Positions 17,569 through 26,210 of a DNA stretch of 64,000 nt are shown piece after piece. The notes beneath the pieces are model-generated. The model worked only from the letters and a program-made list of their open reading frames with translations. It ran no database searches and was not told where the DNA came from. Numbering within the stretch: position 1 is the first letter of the stretch; each line of letters opens with the position of its first letter. The stretch lies in assembly GCF_026627445.1 (NCBI RefSeq), contig NZ_JAPNLJ010000011.1:62001-126000 (forward strand), written 5' to 3'. Both the position numbers and the translations under genes were made by a program. The DNA is from Streptomyces sp. H27-H1. GTDB taxonomy: Bacteria > Actinomycetota > Actinomycetes > Streptomycetales > Streptomycetaceae.

Positions 17569-17763
17569 CCGCGCCCTGCCCTGCCCGGCCCCCGACCGTG
17601 CCCGGCCCCGCACCCGGGCCCGCCCGGGAGGGCCGTTCGCCGTCGCCGCAGGCCCGGGCGGCGCCCGGAGGACCCAGAACCGCTCAGCCCTTGCGGCGAT
17701 ACGGCACACTGGAGGTTTGACCGTCCGCGTCCGGGCGGTCCTCCCACGCCGAAAGGGACGTGC

Positions 17764-19407
17764 GTGAACGGGCCCCTCATCGTCCAGAGCGACAAGACGC
17801 TCCTCCTCGAAATCGACCACGAGCTCTCCGCGGCCGCGCGACGCGCCATCGCGCCCTTCGCCGAGCTCGAGCGGGCTCCCGAGCACATCCACACCTACCG
17901 GATCACCCCGCTCGGCCTGTGGAACGCCCGCGCCGCCGGTCACGACGCCGAGCAGGTCGTCGACGCGCTGGTGGAGTTCTCCCGCTATCCCGTCCCGCAC
18001 GCACTGCTCGTCGACGTCGCCGAGACCATGGCCCGCTACGGCCGTCTCACCCTCTCCAAGCACCCCGTCCACGGACTGGTCCTGACCAGCACCGACCGGC
18101 CGGTGCTGGAGGAGATCCTGCGCTCGAAGCGGGTCGCCCCGCTGGTCGGCGCGCGCCTCGACGCCGACACCGTCGCCGTACACCCCTCCGAGCGCGGGCA
18201 GATCAAGCAGACCCTGCTCAAGCTGGGCTGGCCGGCCGAGGACCTCGCCGGGTACGTGGACGGCGAGGCGCACCCGATCGAGCTCGACGAGACCGGCTGG
18301 GCACTGCGCCCCTACCAGCAGCAGGCCGTCGAGGGCTTCTGGCACGGCGGCTCCGGTGTGGTCGTGCTGCCCTGCGGCGCCGGCAAGACGCTGGTCGGCG
18401 CCGGCGCGATGGCCAAGGCCAAGGCGACCACGCTGATCCTGGTCACGAACACCGTCTCCGCGCGCCAGTGGAAGCACGAACTGATCAAGCGGACCTCGCT
18501 GACGGAGGAGGAGATCGGCGAGTACTCCGGCACCCGCAAGGAGATCCGGCCCGTCACGATCGCCACCTACCAGGTCCTGACCACGAAGCGGAAGGGCATC
18601 TACCCGCACCTGGAGCTCTTCGACTCCCGGGACTGGGGCCTGATCCTCTACGACGAGGTGCACCTGCTGCCGGCTCCGGTGTTCAAGTTCACCGCGGACC
18701 TGCAGGCACGGCGGCGGCTCGGGCTGACGGCGACGCTGGTCCGCGAGGACGGTCGCGAGTCGGACGTGTTCTCGCTGATCGGGCCCAAGCGGTTCGACGC
18801 CCCGTGGAAGGAGATCGAGGCGCAGGGCTACATCGCGCCTGCCGACTGCGTCGAGGTACGGGTCAACCTGACCGAGGCGGAGCGCCTCGCCTACGCGACC
18901 GCCGAGACGGAGGAGAAGTACCGCTTCTGCGCGACCACCGCCACCAAGCGGAAGGTCACCGAGGCGCTGGTCGCCAAGCACGCGGGCGAACAGACCCTGG
19001 TCATCGGGCAGTACATCGACCAGCTCGACGAGCTCGGCGAACACCTCGACGCGCCCGTCATCAAGGGCGAGACCTCCAACGCCCAGCGCGAGAAGCTCTT
19101 CAACGCCTTCCGCGAGGGCGAGATCAGCGTGCTGGTCGTCTCGAAGGTCGCGAACTTCTCCATCGACCTGCCCGAGGCCACGGTCGCCATCCAGGTGTCC
19201 GGCACCTTCGGCTCCCGCCAGGAAGAGGCCCAGCGCCTCGGACGGGTCCTGCGCCCGAAGGCCGACGGCCACGAGGCGCGCTTCTACTCGGTCGTCGCAC
19301 GCGACACCATCGACCAGGACTTCGCCGCGCACCGCCAGCGGTTCCTGGCCGAACAGGGCTACGCCTACCGGATCATGGACGCCGACGAACTGCTGGCCGA
19401 CGGCTGA
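17764..19407 (+). CDS. XPB-type DNA repair helicase
   Basis: 547 residues, GTG start. An N-terminal damage-recognition-like domain (to about residue 170) is followed by the SF2 core: Q-motif region LRPYQQQAVEGFW, Walker A GAGKT near residue 202, DEVH box YDEVHLLPAP near 297, motif III LTATLVREDGRE, and motif VI QEEAQRLGRVLRPK. Bacterial XPB is a 3'-5' DNA helicase related to the eukaryotic repair factor. The 3' end overlaps the opposing decayed glycosyltransferase frame by 43 bp. Its likely partner is encoded at 9982-12426. Confidence 0.95.
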   Translation: MNGPLIVQSDKTLLLEIDHELSAAARRAIAPFAELERAPEHIHTYRITPLGLWNARAAGHDAEQVVDALVEFSRYPVPHALLVDVAETMARYGRLTLSKHPVHGLVLTSTDRPVLEEILRSKRVAPLVGARLDADTVAVHPSERGQIKQTLLKLGWPAEDLAGYVDGEAHPIELDETGWALRPYQQQAVEGFWHGGSGVVVLPCGAGKTLVGAGAMAKAKATTLILVTNTVSARQWKHELIKRTSLTEEEIGEYSGTRKEIRPVTIATYQVLTTKRKGIYPHLELFDSRDWGLILYDEVHLLPAPVFKFTADLQARRRLGLTATLVREDGRESDVFSLIGPKRFDAPWKEIEAQGYIAPADCVEVRVNLTEAERLAYATAETEEKYRFCATTATKRKVTEALVAKHAGEQTLVIGQYIDQLDELGEHLDAPVIKGETSNAQREKLFNAFREGEISVLVVSKVANFSIDLPEATVAIQVSGTFGSRQEEAQRLGRVLRPKADGHEARFYSVVARDTIDQDFAAHRQRFLAEQGYAYRIMDADELLADG

Positions 19408-20221
19408 CCATCCCGCGGCACCCCGGCAACCTGCTCGCCGGTGGCCTCCTCGCCGGTACTCTCCGCGGCTGCCCGCGCCCCGGCGGCCCTCCGGCGCAGG
19501 CGCAGGGCGGCGGCGAGCAGGGCCGTGAGCAGCGGGACGGTCCAGACCCAGAGGTGGGGCCAGTCCAGCAGGAGTGAGCGGCCGCCCTGGGGCGGGTGCC
19601 GGGACCAGAACTCGGCGGAGGCCCCCGGGAGGACCAGCAGCCCGAGCAGCCCGGTGCCCGCGAAGGCGCCCAGTGCTGTCAGCCCGGCCCGGATCCGGCC
19701 GGTCAGCAGCAGGTACGGGATCAGCAGCGCCGGGGTGAGGGTGATCCCGGCGGCCGTGCCCAGCGCGAAGCCCTTGCCGAGCGCGCCCCGCGGCCGGTGC
19801 AGGTCCCACAGGACGGGGCAGGCCAGGGCCAGGGCGATCTGGCCGGACAGCGGGGTCTGGAACAGCGGCTCCAGCCACAGCCCGGCGACGGTGGCGGTCA
19901 GGACGGCGCCCGGCCGGGCCCGCAGGCCCGACAGCCGGCAGGACAAAGGATCAGCAGGGCGAACAGTCCGGCGCTGCCCAAGACAAGGACGGCCTTCAGT
20001 ACGCCGGTCGGCAGCCATGCGGCCGGGGCGAAGAGGATGGCCGCGAAGGGCGGATACGCGGCGGCCGGACTCCACTCGGCGGCGGAGAGGCCGGGGGCGA
20101 GGGCATCGGCCACCGGGATGCGCAGGGCGACGCAGAGCACACCGAGCACGAGCAGCAGGCCCGCGATCAGCACACCGACGCGGGGCGACAGCAGGCGGCT
20201 GGTCTCGGAGCTCCGGGTCAC
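19365..20221 (-). pseudogene. Decayed GT87/DUF2029-type membrane glycosyltransferase
   Basis: The first part (20221 to about 19945) reads as an N-terminal membrane region with ADALAPGLSAAEWSPAAAYPPFAAILFAP and VLKAVLVLGSAGLFALLIL. The frame then breaks near 19940-19950 and the homology continues in another frame with LSCRLSGLRARPG, LEPLFQTPLSGQIALALACP and PALLIPYLLLTGRIRAGLTA. After FWSRHPPQGG the segment normal for this family is missing. The two pieces give about 285 residues, against about 400 for intact members. At least one frameshift and one deletion make it non-functional, unless the frameshift is a sequencing error. Confidence 0.75.
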
Positions 20222-20295
20222 GGCGCGACCCTAGTGGATCACTGCCCCGGCATCCGCGCCGAGGCGACCGCCCGATACGACGGCGCCACGGCAGA

Positions 20296-20337
20296 GCTCG
20301 GGGCTCGGCTCGGGGCTCGGCTCGGGGCTCGGCTCAG
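20296..20337. repeat. Tandem 12-bp repeat (GCTCGGGGCTCG, about 3.5 copies)
   Basis: A run of GCTCGGGGCTCG units lies just downstream of the small gene at 20347-20532. Probably slippage. Confidence 0.7.
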
Positions 20338-20346
20338 GCCGCCGCT

Positions 20347-20532
20347 TCAGCGGCGTATGACGCCCGCGTCCTCGGCGTATTCACCGAGGACGACGACGCT
20401 CACGGCGGTCGCCGCGAAGACCTTGGCGGCGCGCAGAACGCCTCCGACGCTGTAACGGGGGCGGGAGTGGGAAATGGCGGTGGCGCCGCGCGGGCGGCGA
20501 CCCTGGACCGGGGTGAAGGTTGCGGTGCTCAT
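20347..20532 (-). CDS. Small protein of unknown function, 61 residues
   Basis: From the ATG at 20532 the frame reads MSTATFTPVQGRRPRGATA, then a basic stretch and one hydrophobic segment (VFAATAVSVVVLGEYA). Codon use is Streptomyces-like. The upstream in-frame extension to 20622 has no better start, and I see no strong ribosome site. It may be a short membrane-associated peptide. It is divergent from the HelD-like gene. Confidence 0.5.
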   Translation of the reverse strand: MSTATFTPVQGRRPRGATAISHSRPRYSVGGVLRAAKVFAATAVSVVVLGEYAEDAGVIRR

Positions 20533-20853
20533 GTATCCATGGTGGGTTTTCGCCCGGGAAATCACATCGCCCTGGGGGCTGAACCTCCAGGTCTCCGGCC
20601 TCCTCCTCCCGGCTAATGCCACCCCCTACGGGCTCTGTCCAAAGGAGGACCCGGCTCGAACGGCCCCCGTACGGGTGCTCCCTCCCGAAGGACTTTCGGC
20701 CCGCCATATTCATTCGCGTACCGCCTTCGCGATGACTAGAATCTCCGCTCTTGCCGCCTCCCGCCGCGTCACCGGGAGTGCCGCCCGCCGCTCGGAAACC
20801 GGCGGGCCCGTCCGTCCGCATCACGCAGATCATCAGCAGATGGAGGCAGTCCC
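20533..20853. promoter_or_regulatory. Divergent promoter region of the HelD-like gene
   Basis: 321 bp without a supported gene. TAGAAT at 20737-20742 is a good -10 candidate on the plus strand, about 110 bp before the HelD-like start; no clear -35 is seen. AGATGGAGGCAGTCCC just before the GTG at 20854 holds the ribosome site. I see no rifamycin-associated palindrome here. Confidence 0.4.
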
Positions 20854-22959
20854 GTGCCCGCGCACGCCCACGTCACCGACCCCAGCCCCGACGCAGCCGC
20901 CGCCGACGCAGCCGCCGCCGACCCCCTGGGCCGCGAACGGGCCCACCTCGCCGCCTCCCGGTCCGCGCTCCGCGCGATGCGCGAGGACGTGGAAGCCCTC
21001 GACATCCGCGACGTCACCGCGAACTGGGTCAACGCGATCGTCCTCCAGGCCCAGATCGACGACCGGATCAAGGCCCTCGCCGACCTCGCCCACACCCCCC
21101 TCTTCTTCGGCCGCCTCGACTACCTGCACGCGCCCGGCGCGGAGCTCTCCGAGGGTGCGGAGGGCGAGCAGTTCTACATCGGCCGCCGCCACGTCCACGA
21201 CGCCGGCGGCGACCCCATGGTGATCGACTGGCGCGCGCCCGTCTCCCAGCCGTTCTACCGGGCCTCCAAGAACGACCCGCAGGACGTCGCGCTGCGCCGC
21301 CGCTTCGGCTACACCGGCGGCGAAATGACCGCGTACGAGGACGAGCACCTCTCCGACCCCGCCGAGGCGGCGGCCGTCAGCAAGCTGCTCCAGCAGGAGA
21401 TCGAGCGCCCGCGCGTCGGCCCCATGCGCGACATCGTGGCGACGATCCAGCCCGAGCAGGACGAGATCGTCCGCTCCGGGCTGTCCGGCTCCGTCTGCGT
21501 GCAGGGCGGTCCCGGCACCGGCAAGACGGCCGTCGGACTGCACCGTGTCGCGTACCTCCTCTACGCGCACCGCGACCGCCTCGCCCGCACCGGCACCCTG
21601 GTCATCGGGCCGAACCGTTCCTTCCTGCACTACATCGAGCAGGTCCTTCCCGCCCTCGGCGAGCTGGAGGTGAAGCAGGCCACGGTCGACGACCTGGTCG
21701 CCCGCGCGGACCTGGAGGTACGCGGCGCGGACGCCGCCGAAACCGCCGTGGTCAAGGGCGACGCCCGGATGGCGGAGGTACTGCGCCGCGCCGTCCACTC
21801 CCACGTCAGCGAGCCCGTCGAACCGCTGATGGTGGTCCGCGGATCGCGCCGCTGGCGGGTGCCCGCGTACGAGATCGCCGAGATCGTCGCCGAGCTCCAG
21901 AACCGCGACATCCGCTACGGAGCCGCCCGCGACGCCCTCCCGCAGCGGATCGCGCACACGGTCCTCGTACGCATGGAGCAGGCGGGCGAGGCGCCCGACG
22001 ACCGGGTCCAGGACGCGGTGGCGCGCAACCCCGCCGTGAAGGCCGTGGTCAAAGCGGTGTGGCCGCTGGTGGAACCGGCCAAACTGGTGCTGCGGCTCCT
22101 CTCCGATCCGGCGTTCCTCGCGGAGCACGCGGAGGGGATCCTGTCGCAGGAGGAGCAGCAGCTGCTCCTCTGGGCCAAGCCGCCGCGCAGCGTGAAGTCG
22201 GTGAAGTGGTCGGCGGCGGACCTGGTGCTCATCGACGAGGCGACGGACCTGGTGGAGCGCACGCACTCGCTCGGCCATGTCGTCATCGACGAGGCGCAGG
22301 ACCTGTCCCCGATGCAGTACCGGGCTGTCGGCCGGCGCTGCACGACCGGCTCGGCGACGGTCCTCGGGGACCTCGCGCAGGGCACGACCCCGTGGGCGAC
22401 GCGCAGCTGGGACGAGGCGCTGGGGCATCTGGGCAAGCCGGGCGCGGTGCTGGAGGAACTGACGGCGGGCTTCCGCGTACCGCGCGAGGTGATCGCCTAC
22501 GCCTCGCGGCTGCTCCCGTCGATCTCGCCCGGCCTGTCGCCGGTCTCCTCGGTCCGCGAGACCCCGGGCTCGCTGGTCGTCTCCGCCGTCGACTCCCCCT
22601 CCGCCCTTCCGGCGGCGGTGATCGCGGCCTGCCGGGCCTCGCTCGCGCACGAGGGGTCGATCGGGCTGATCGCGGCGGACGAGCGGGTCGCGGAGCTCGG
22701 GGAGGCCTTGGTGGCGGCGGGGCTCCCGTATCTGGCGCCGGGTGAGGAGACGACCGCGGAGTCCCGTCTGACGCTGGTGCCGGCCTCGCTGGCCAAGGGT
22801 CTGGAGTACGACTACGTCGTCCTGCACGAGCCGGCGGACGTGGTCGCGGGCGAGCCCGACGAACGGACCGGCCTGCGCCGCCTCTACGTCTGCCTCACCC
22901 GAGCCGTCTCCGGCCTCACCCTCCTCCACACGACCCCCCTCCCGGTCGCCCTGACCTGA
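20854..22959 (+). CDS. HelD-like UvrD-family helicase (RNA polymerase recycling factor)
   Basis: 701 residues, GTG start with GGAGG upstream. The N-terminal arm is helical (LGRERAHLAASRSALRAMREDVEAL). A UvrD-type ATPase follows: Walker A GGPGTGKTAVGLHR near residue 217, Walker B/motif II VIDEAQDLSPMQYR near 478, motif VI GLRRLYVCLTRAV at the end. WRAPVSQPFYRA before the ATPase is characteristic of HelD. HelD proteins enter stalled or idle RNA polymerase, release nucleic acid and free the enzyme. Paralogues that confer rifamycin tolerance exist; nothing here shows that role. Confidence 0.92.
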   Translation: MPAHAHVTDPSPDAAAADAAAADPLGRERAHLAASRSALRAMREDVEALDIRDVTANWVNAIVLQAQIDDRIKALADLAHTPLFFGRLDYLHAPGAELSEGAEGEQFYIGRRHVHDAGGDPMVIDWRAPVSQPFYRASKNDPQDVALRRRFGYTGGEMTAYEDEHLSDPAEAAAVSKLLQQEIERPRVGPMRDIVATIQPEQDEIVRSGLSGSVCVQGGPGTGKTAVGLHRVAYLLYAHRDRLARTGTLVIGPNRSFLHYIEQVLPALGELEVKQATVDDLVARADLEVRGADAAETAVVKGDARMAEVLRRAVHSHVSEPVEPLMVVRGSRRWRVPAYEIAEIVAELQNRDIRYGAARDALPQRIAHTVLVRMEQAGEAPDDRVQDAVARNPAVKAVVKAVWPLVEPAKLVLRLLSDPAFLAEHAEGILSQEEQQLLLWAKPPRSVKSVKWSAADLVLIDEATDLVERTHSLGHVVIDEAQDLSPMQYRAVGRRCTTGSATVLGDLAQGTTPWATRSWDEALGHLGKPGAVLEELTAGFRVPREVIAYASRLLPSISPGLSPVSSVRETPGSLVVSAVDSPSALPAAVIAACRASLAHEGSIGLIAADERVAELGEALVAAGLPYLAPGEETTAESRLTLVPASLAKGLEYDYVVLHEPADVVAGEPDERTGLRRLYVCLTRAVSGLTLLHTTPLPVALT

Positions 22960-23316
22960 CCCGCCGGTCCGCCCCGGGTGCGCCCCGCCCCGACCCGGGT
23001 GCGCCCCGCCCCGACCCCGGACGCGAGTTGCCGCTGCGCGGGGCGAAGTCCCCTACCCGCCCCTCCACCGTTCCCAGCGCCCGGCCCTGACCGGTCCTCA
23101 AACGCCGGATGGGCTGAAAAGCCCCTGGGGCTCCGCCCCAGACCCCGCGCCTCAAACGCCGGCGAGGCTGGATTCATCCAGCCTCGCCAGGGGGCCCCTC
23201 CCAGCGGTAGCTGGGGGAGTTTGAGGCGGTCTTTTCAGCCCCGCCGGCGTTTGAGGCGCGGGGGTCCGGGGGCCGGGCCCCGGTGTTGCCTGCCCTGGGG
23301 CCGGGCCCCGGCCCGC
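22960..23316. repeat. Repeat-rich convergent intergenic region with nested hairpins
   Basis: No gene. It contains a 21-bp tandem unit (CGGGTGCGCCCCGCCCCGACC, twice near 22975-23015). It also holds three copies of the dispersed element CCTCAAACGCCGG or its inverse CGCCGGCGTTTGAGG (near 23097, 23150, 23243), and a perfect hairpin GGCGAGGCTGGAT-TC-ATCCAGCCTCGCC at 23161-23188. It lies between convergent HelD-like and cutC genes and likely acts as a bidirectional terminator. Confidence 0.7.
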
Positions 23317-24012
23317 TTAGCTCAGGGCTGTGCGCCAGGCCTCGACCGCCGTCGGGGAGACCGGGCGGGCCCATCCGGAGGGGCGGGCCGCGCTGCCGAT
23401 GTGGAAGGCGTCGATGCCCGCTTCGCGCAGCACCGGCAAGTGGGAGAGGGCGAGCCCGCCGCCCACCAGGATCCGCGGCTCGTAGCCGGCGGTGCCGGCC
23501 TTCGCCGCCTCCTCGAGGAGCACCGGCAGGCCCTCGTCGACCCCGCCCGCCGCGCCCGCGGTGAGGTAGGTGTCGAGCCCGGGCAGGTCGGCGACCGCTT
23601 TGCGGAGCTGGTCGCGGTCCGCCGCCCGGTCGATCGCCCGGTGGAACGTCCACCCGCAGCCGCCGAGCTCCGCCACGACCGCCTCGACGGCGGTGAGGTC
23701 GGGGCTTCCGTCGGGGTTGAGGAAGCCGAGGACGAACTCCTGCGCCCCTTCCGCTCGCAGCGCCCGCGCCTCCGCCACCAGGCGTTCCACGTCCTGTGCG
23801 GAACCGGCCGAGAAGCCGTCCGCCTTCCGGAGCATCACGCGCAGCCGGATGTCGACCGCCTCCCGGATCGCCGCGAAGGTCTCGCGCGGCGGGGTGAGCC
23901 CGTCGGCGGCCATGTCGGTGACCAGCTCGAGTCGGTCCGCCCCACCGGCCTGGGCCGCGACCGCGTCCTCCACGTCGAGGGCGATCACCTCCAGGAGCGC
24001 ACGGTTGCTCAT
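23317..24012 (-). CDS. cutC: CutC family protein
   Basis: 231 residues from the ATG at 24012. It is a complete TIM-barrel of the CutC family: LEVIALDVEDAVAAQAGGADRLEL at the start, then GLTPPRETFAAI, RLRVMLRKADGFS, FHRAIDRAADRDQL, YLTAGAAGGVDEGL and a C-terminal FHIGSAARPSG. The family was named for copper homeostasis, but that role is disputed. A DasR-like operator 30 bp upstream suggests amino-sugar control here. It is divergent from the HD-domain gene. Confidence 0.92.
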   Translation of the reverse strand: MSNRALLEVIALDVEDAVAAQAGGADRLELVTDMAADGLTPPRETFAAIREAVDIRLRVMLRKADGFSAGSAQDVERLVAEARALRAEGAQEFVLGFLNPDGSPDLTAVEAVVAELGGCGWTFHRAIDRAADRDQLRKAVADLPGLDTYLTAGAAGGVDEGLPVLLEEAAKAGTAGYEPRILVGGGLALSHLPVLREAGIDAFHIGSAARPSGWARPVSPTAVEAWRTALS

Positions 24013-24042
24013 GTAATCCCATCCTTCGTCACGCATTGCAAA

Positions 24043-24058
24043 ATAGGTCTAGTCCAAT
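24043..24058. promoter_or_regulatory. DasR-like (dre) operator upstream of cutC
   Basis: On the minus strand the site reads ATTGGACTAGACCTAT. Against the dre consensus ACTGGTCTAGACCACT 12 of 16 positions agree, including the CTAGACC core. The same variant core TGGACTAGACC occurs in the nagK promoter at 52876-52891. The AT-rich bases next to it probably hold the cutC -10 box. Confidence 0.65.
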
Positions 24059-24122
24059 ATTCAGAGTACGGGCCTCCGCCCACCCACCACCAGCACAATC
24101 ACGCCACCACCACAATGTGCTC

Positions 24123-24896
24123 ATGACATCCGCCACGACGTCCGACACGCACCGCGAGCAGAACCTCCGCGCCCGCTGGCACGCCACCGCCGCGGCCGCC
24201 GGAGCCGCCGGCGACCGCGACCCCGCCCCCTACGCCGACCGCCTCCTCACCGCCTGGGCGGAACCGCAGCGCAAGTACCACACCACCGCGCACCTGGCCG
24301 ACGTACTCGCACGGATCGACGTACTGGCCACCGCACAAAACGAGCAGGCCGAGCAGGCGGAGCACGCGGAACACGCCGAGCACGCGGAGAGCGCCGAGCC
24401 GGGCCCCGACCGCGCCGCCGTCGAGCTCGCCGCGTGGTTCCACGACGTCGTCTACCGGCCCGACCGCTCCGAGAACGAGGAGCGCAGCGCCGTCCTCGCC
24501 GAGCGCGCCCTGCCCGAGCTCGGCATCGACGACGCCCGCACCGCCGAGGTGGCCCGCCTCGTCCGGCTCACCGTCACCCACGACCCCGCGCCCGGCGACG
24601 CCAACGGCGAGCTGCTCTGCGACGCCGACCTGGGCGTCCTGGCGGGCACGGCGCAGGAGTACGCCGCCTACGCCACGGCCGTACGCGCCGAGTACGGCTT
24701 CGTCCCCAACGAGGCCTTCCGGGCCGGCCGGGCCGCCGTCCTGCGCCAGCTGCTGGAGCTGCCCCGCCTCTTCCGCACCCCGTACGGGGCCGCTCACTGG
24801 GAGACCCCGGCCCGTACGAACCTGGCCGCCGAGCTCAGCCGGCTGACCGGGCCTACGGACCCCTCACAGCCTTCGGAGCAGCCCCCGGGAATGTGA
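24123..24896 (+). CDS. HD-domain metal-dependent phosphohydrolase-like protein
   Basis: 257 residues. The predicted metal-binding residues lie in HTTAHLADV (residue 60 region), WFHDVVYRP (the HD pair) and LCDADLGVL. This is the family of predicted metal-dependent HD hydrolases; substrate unknown. Residues 80-97 hold an in-frame repeat of EQAEHAEHAEHAESAE type encoded by a short DNA repeat, probably an expanded loop. It is divergent from cutC and followed 27 bp later by an MFS gene. Confidence 0.85.
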   Translation: MTSATTSDTHREQNLRARWHATAAAAGAAGDRDPAPYADRLLTAWAEPQRKYHTTAHLADVLARIDVLATAQNEQAEQAEHAEHAEHAESAEPGPDRAAVELAAWFHDVVYRPDRSENEERSAVLAERALPELGIDDARTAEVARLVRLTVTHDPAPGDANGELLCDADLGVLAGTAQEYAAYATAVRAEYGFVPNEAFRAGRAAVLRQLLELPRLFRTPYGAAHWETPARTNLAAELSRLTGPTDPSQPSEQPPGM

Positions 24897-24923
24897 CCCG
24901 CTTCGTCTTGGTTGAGGTAATTC

Positions 24924-26162
24924 ATGCCCGCAGCAGCCGAACGCACCCGCATGCCCGTCGCCGTTTACATCCTCGGCCTCTCCGTCTTCGCACTCGGTAC
25001 CAGCGAGTTCATGCTCTCCGGGCTCCTCCCACCCATCGCCGAGGACATGGGCGTCACCATCCCGCAGGCGGGCCTGCTCATATCCGCCTTCGCGATCGGC
25101 ATGGTCGTCGGTGCCCCGCTGCTCGCCGTCGCCACGCTGCGGCTGCCCCGCCGCACCACGCTCCTCTCCCTGATCAGCCTCTTCGGCCTCGGGCAGGTCG
25201 CGGGCGCGCTGGCCCCCTCGTACGAGCTGCTCTTCGCCTCCCGCATCGTCTCCGCGCTCGCCTGCGCCGGCTTCTGGGCGGTCGGCGCGGCCGTGGCCAT
25301 CGCCATGGTCGAGCGACACCAGCGCGCCCGCGCGATGGCCGTCATGATCGGCGGCCTCTCCATCGCCAACGTCCTCGGCGTCCCGGTCGGCGCGTTCCTC
25401 GGTGAGCACCTGGGCTGGCGTTCCGCGTTCTGGGCGGTGGGCGCGGCCTCCGCCGTCGCGCTCGTCGGCATCCTCGCGCTGATCCCGAAGATTCCGCTGC
25501 CCGCCGAGAAGCCCTCGCTCACGCGTGAGCTGCGCATCTACCGCGACCGCCAGGTGTGGCTGTCGATCGGTGTCACGGCGCTCGCCGCGGGCGGCGTCTT
25601 CTGCGCCTTCAGCTACCTGTCCCCGCTGCTCACCGATGTGGCCGGGCTCGATTCCGGCTGGGTGCCGTGGATCCTGGGCCTCTTCGGCGTCGGCGCGCTG
25701 GTGGGCACCACGGTGGGCGGGCGGATCGCCGACGCGCACCTGTTCGGGGTGATGCTGTGGGGCATCACCGCCTCCACCGTCTTCCTGGCGGCGCTGGCCC
25801 TGCTCGCCTCCACCGCGGCGGCCGCGATCGCCCTCTCGTTCCTGCTCGGCTTCTCCGCGTTCTTCACGGCCCCCGCGCTCAACGCCCGCATGTTCAACGT
25901 CGCGGGCGCCGCCCCGACCCTGGCCGGCGCGACCACGACGGCCGCGTTCAACCTCGGCAACACCGGCGGCCCCTGGCTCGGCGGCACCGTCATCGACGCC
26001 GGGTACGGCTACTCCGCCACCGCCTGGGCGGGCGGCGCCATGACCGTCACCGCCATCGCCCTGGGCCTCGCAGCCCTCCGCCTGGACCGCCGTACGGGGC
26101 ACCCGACCCGCGTCGTGGCCTCGTCCGAGACGGCCCCGGCCAAGGACCCCGTCCGCGCGTAG
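24924..26162 (+). CDS. MFS drug efflux transporter, Cmx/CmrA-like
   Basis: 412 residues with 12 membrane segments. The first helix block YILGLSVFALGTSEFMLSGL and the motif C-like GLSIANVLGVPVGAFLGEHL mark the DHA1 drug:proton antiporters, closest to the chloramphenicol exporters Cmx/CmrA. The start ATG at 24924 follows GAGGT. Function as an efflux pump is likely; specificity for chloramphenicol is inferred only from family. The basic/polar tail after residue 390 is cytoplasmic. Confidence 0.88.
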   Translation: MPAAAERTRMPVAVYILGLSVFALGTSEFMLSGLLPPIAEDMGVTIPQAGLLISAFAIGMVVGAPLLAVATLRLPRRTTLLSLISLFGLGQVAGALAPSYELLFASRIVSALACAGFWAVGAAVAIAMVERHQRARAMAVMIGGLSIANVLGVPVGAFLGEHLGWRSAFWAVGAASAVALVGILALIPKIPLPAEKPSLTRELRIYRDRQVWLSIGVTALAAGGVFCAFSYLSPLLTDVAGLDSGWVPWILGLFGVGALVGTTVGGRIADAHLFGVMLWGITASTVFLAALALLASTAAAAIALSFLLGFSAFFTAPALNARMFNVAGAAPTLAGATTTAAFNLGNTGGPWLGGTVIDAGYGYSATAWAGGAMTVTAIALGLAALRLDRRTGHPTRVVASSETAPAKDPVRA

Positions 26163-26210
26163 CGCCGCGCCTGAAGACTTCGGAGGCGGAGGGCTCCCCT
26201 TTCCCCGGGG

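Noticed and set aside
20760..20853. Rifamycin-associated element upstream of the HelD-like gene
   Set aside because: No inverted repeat of that type seen; no basis to call the gene helR.
20751..22745. 664-codon plus-strand frame and long minus-strand frames across the HelD-like gene
   Set aside because: Arg/Pro-rich composition and no family; the HelD-like frame explains the DNA with all its ATPase motifs.
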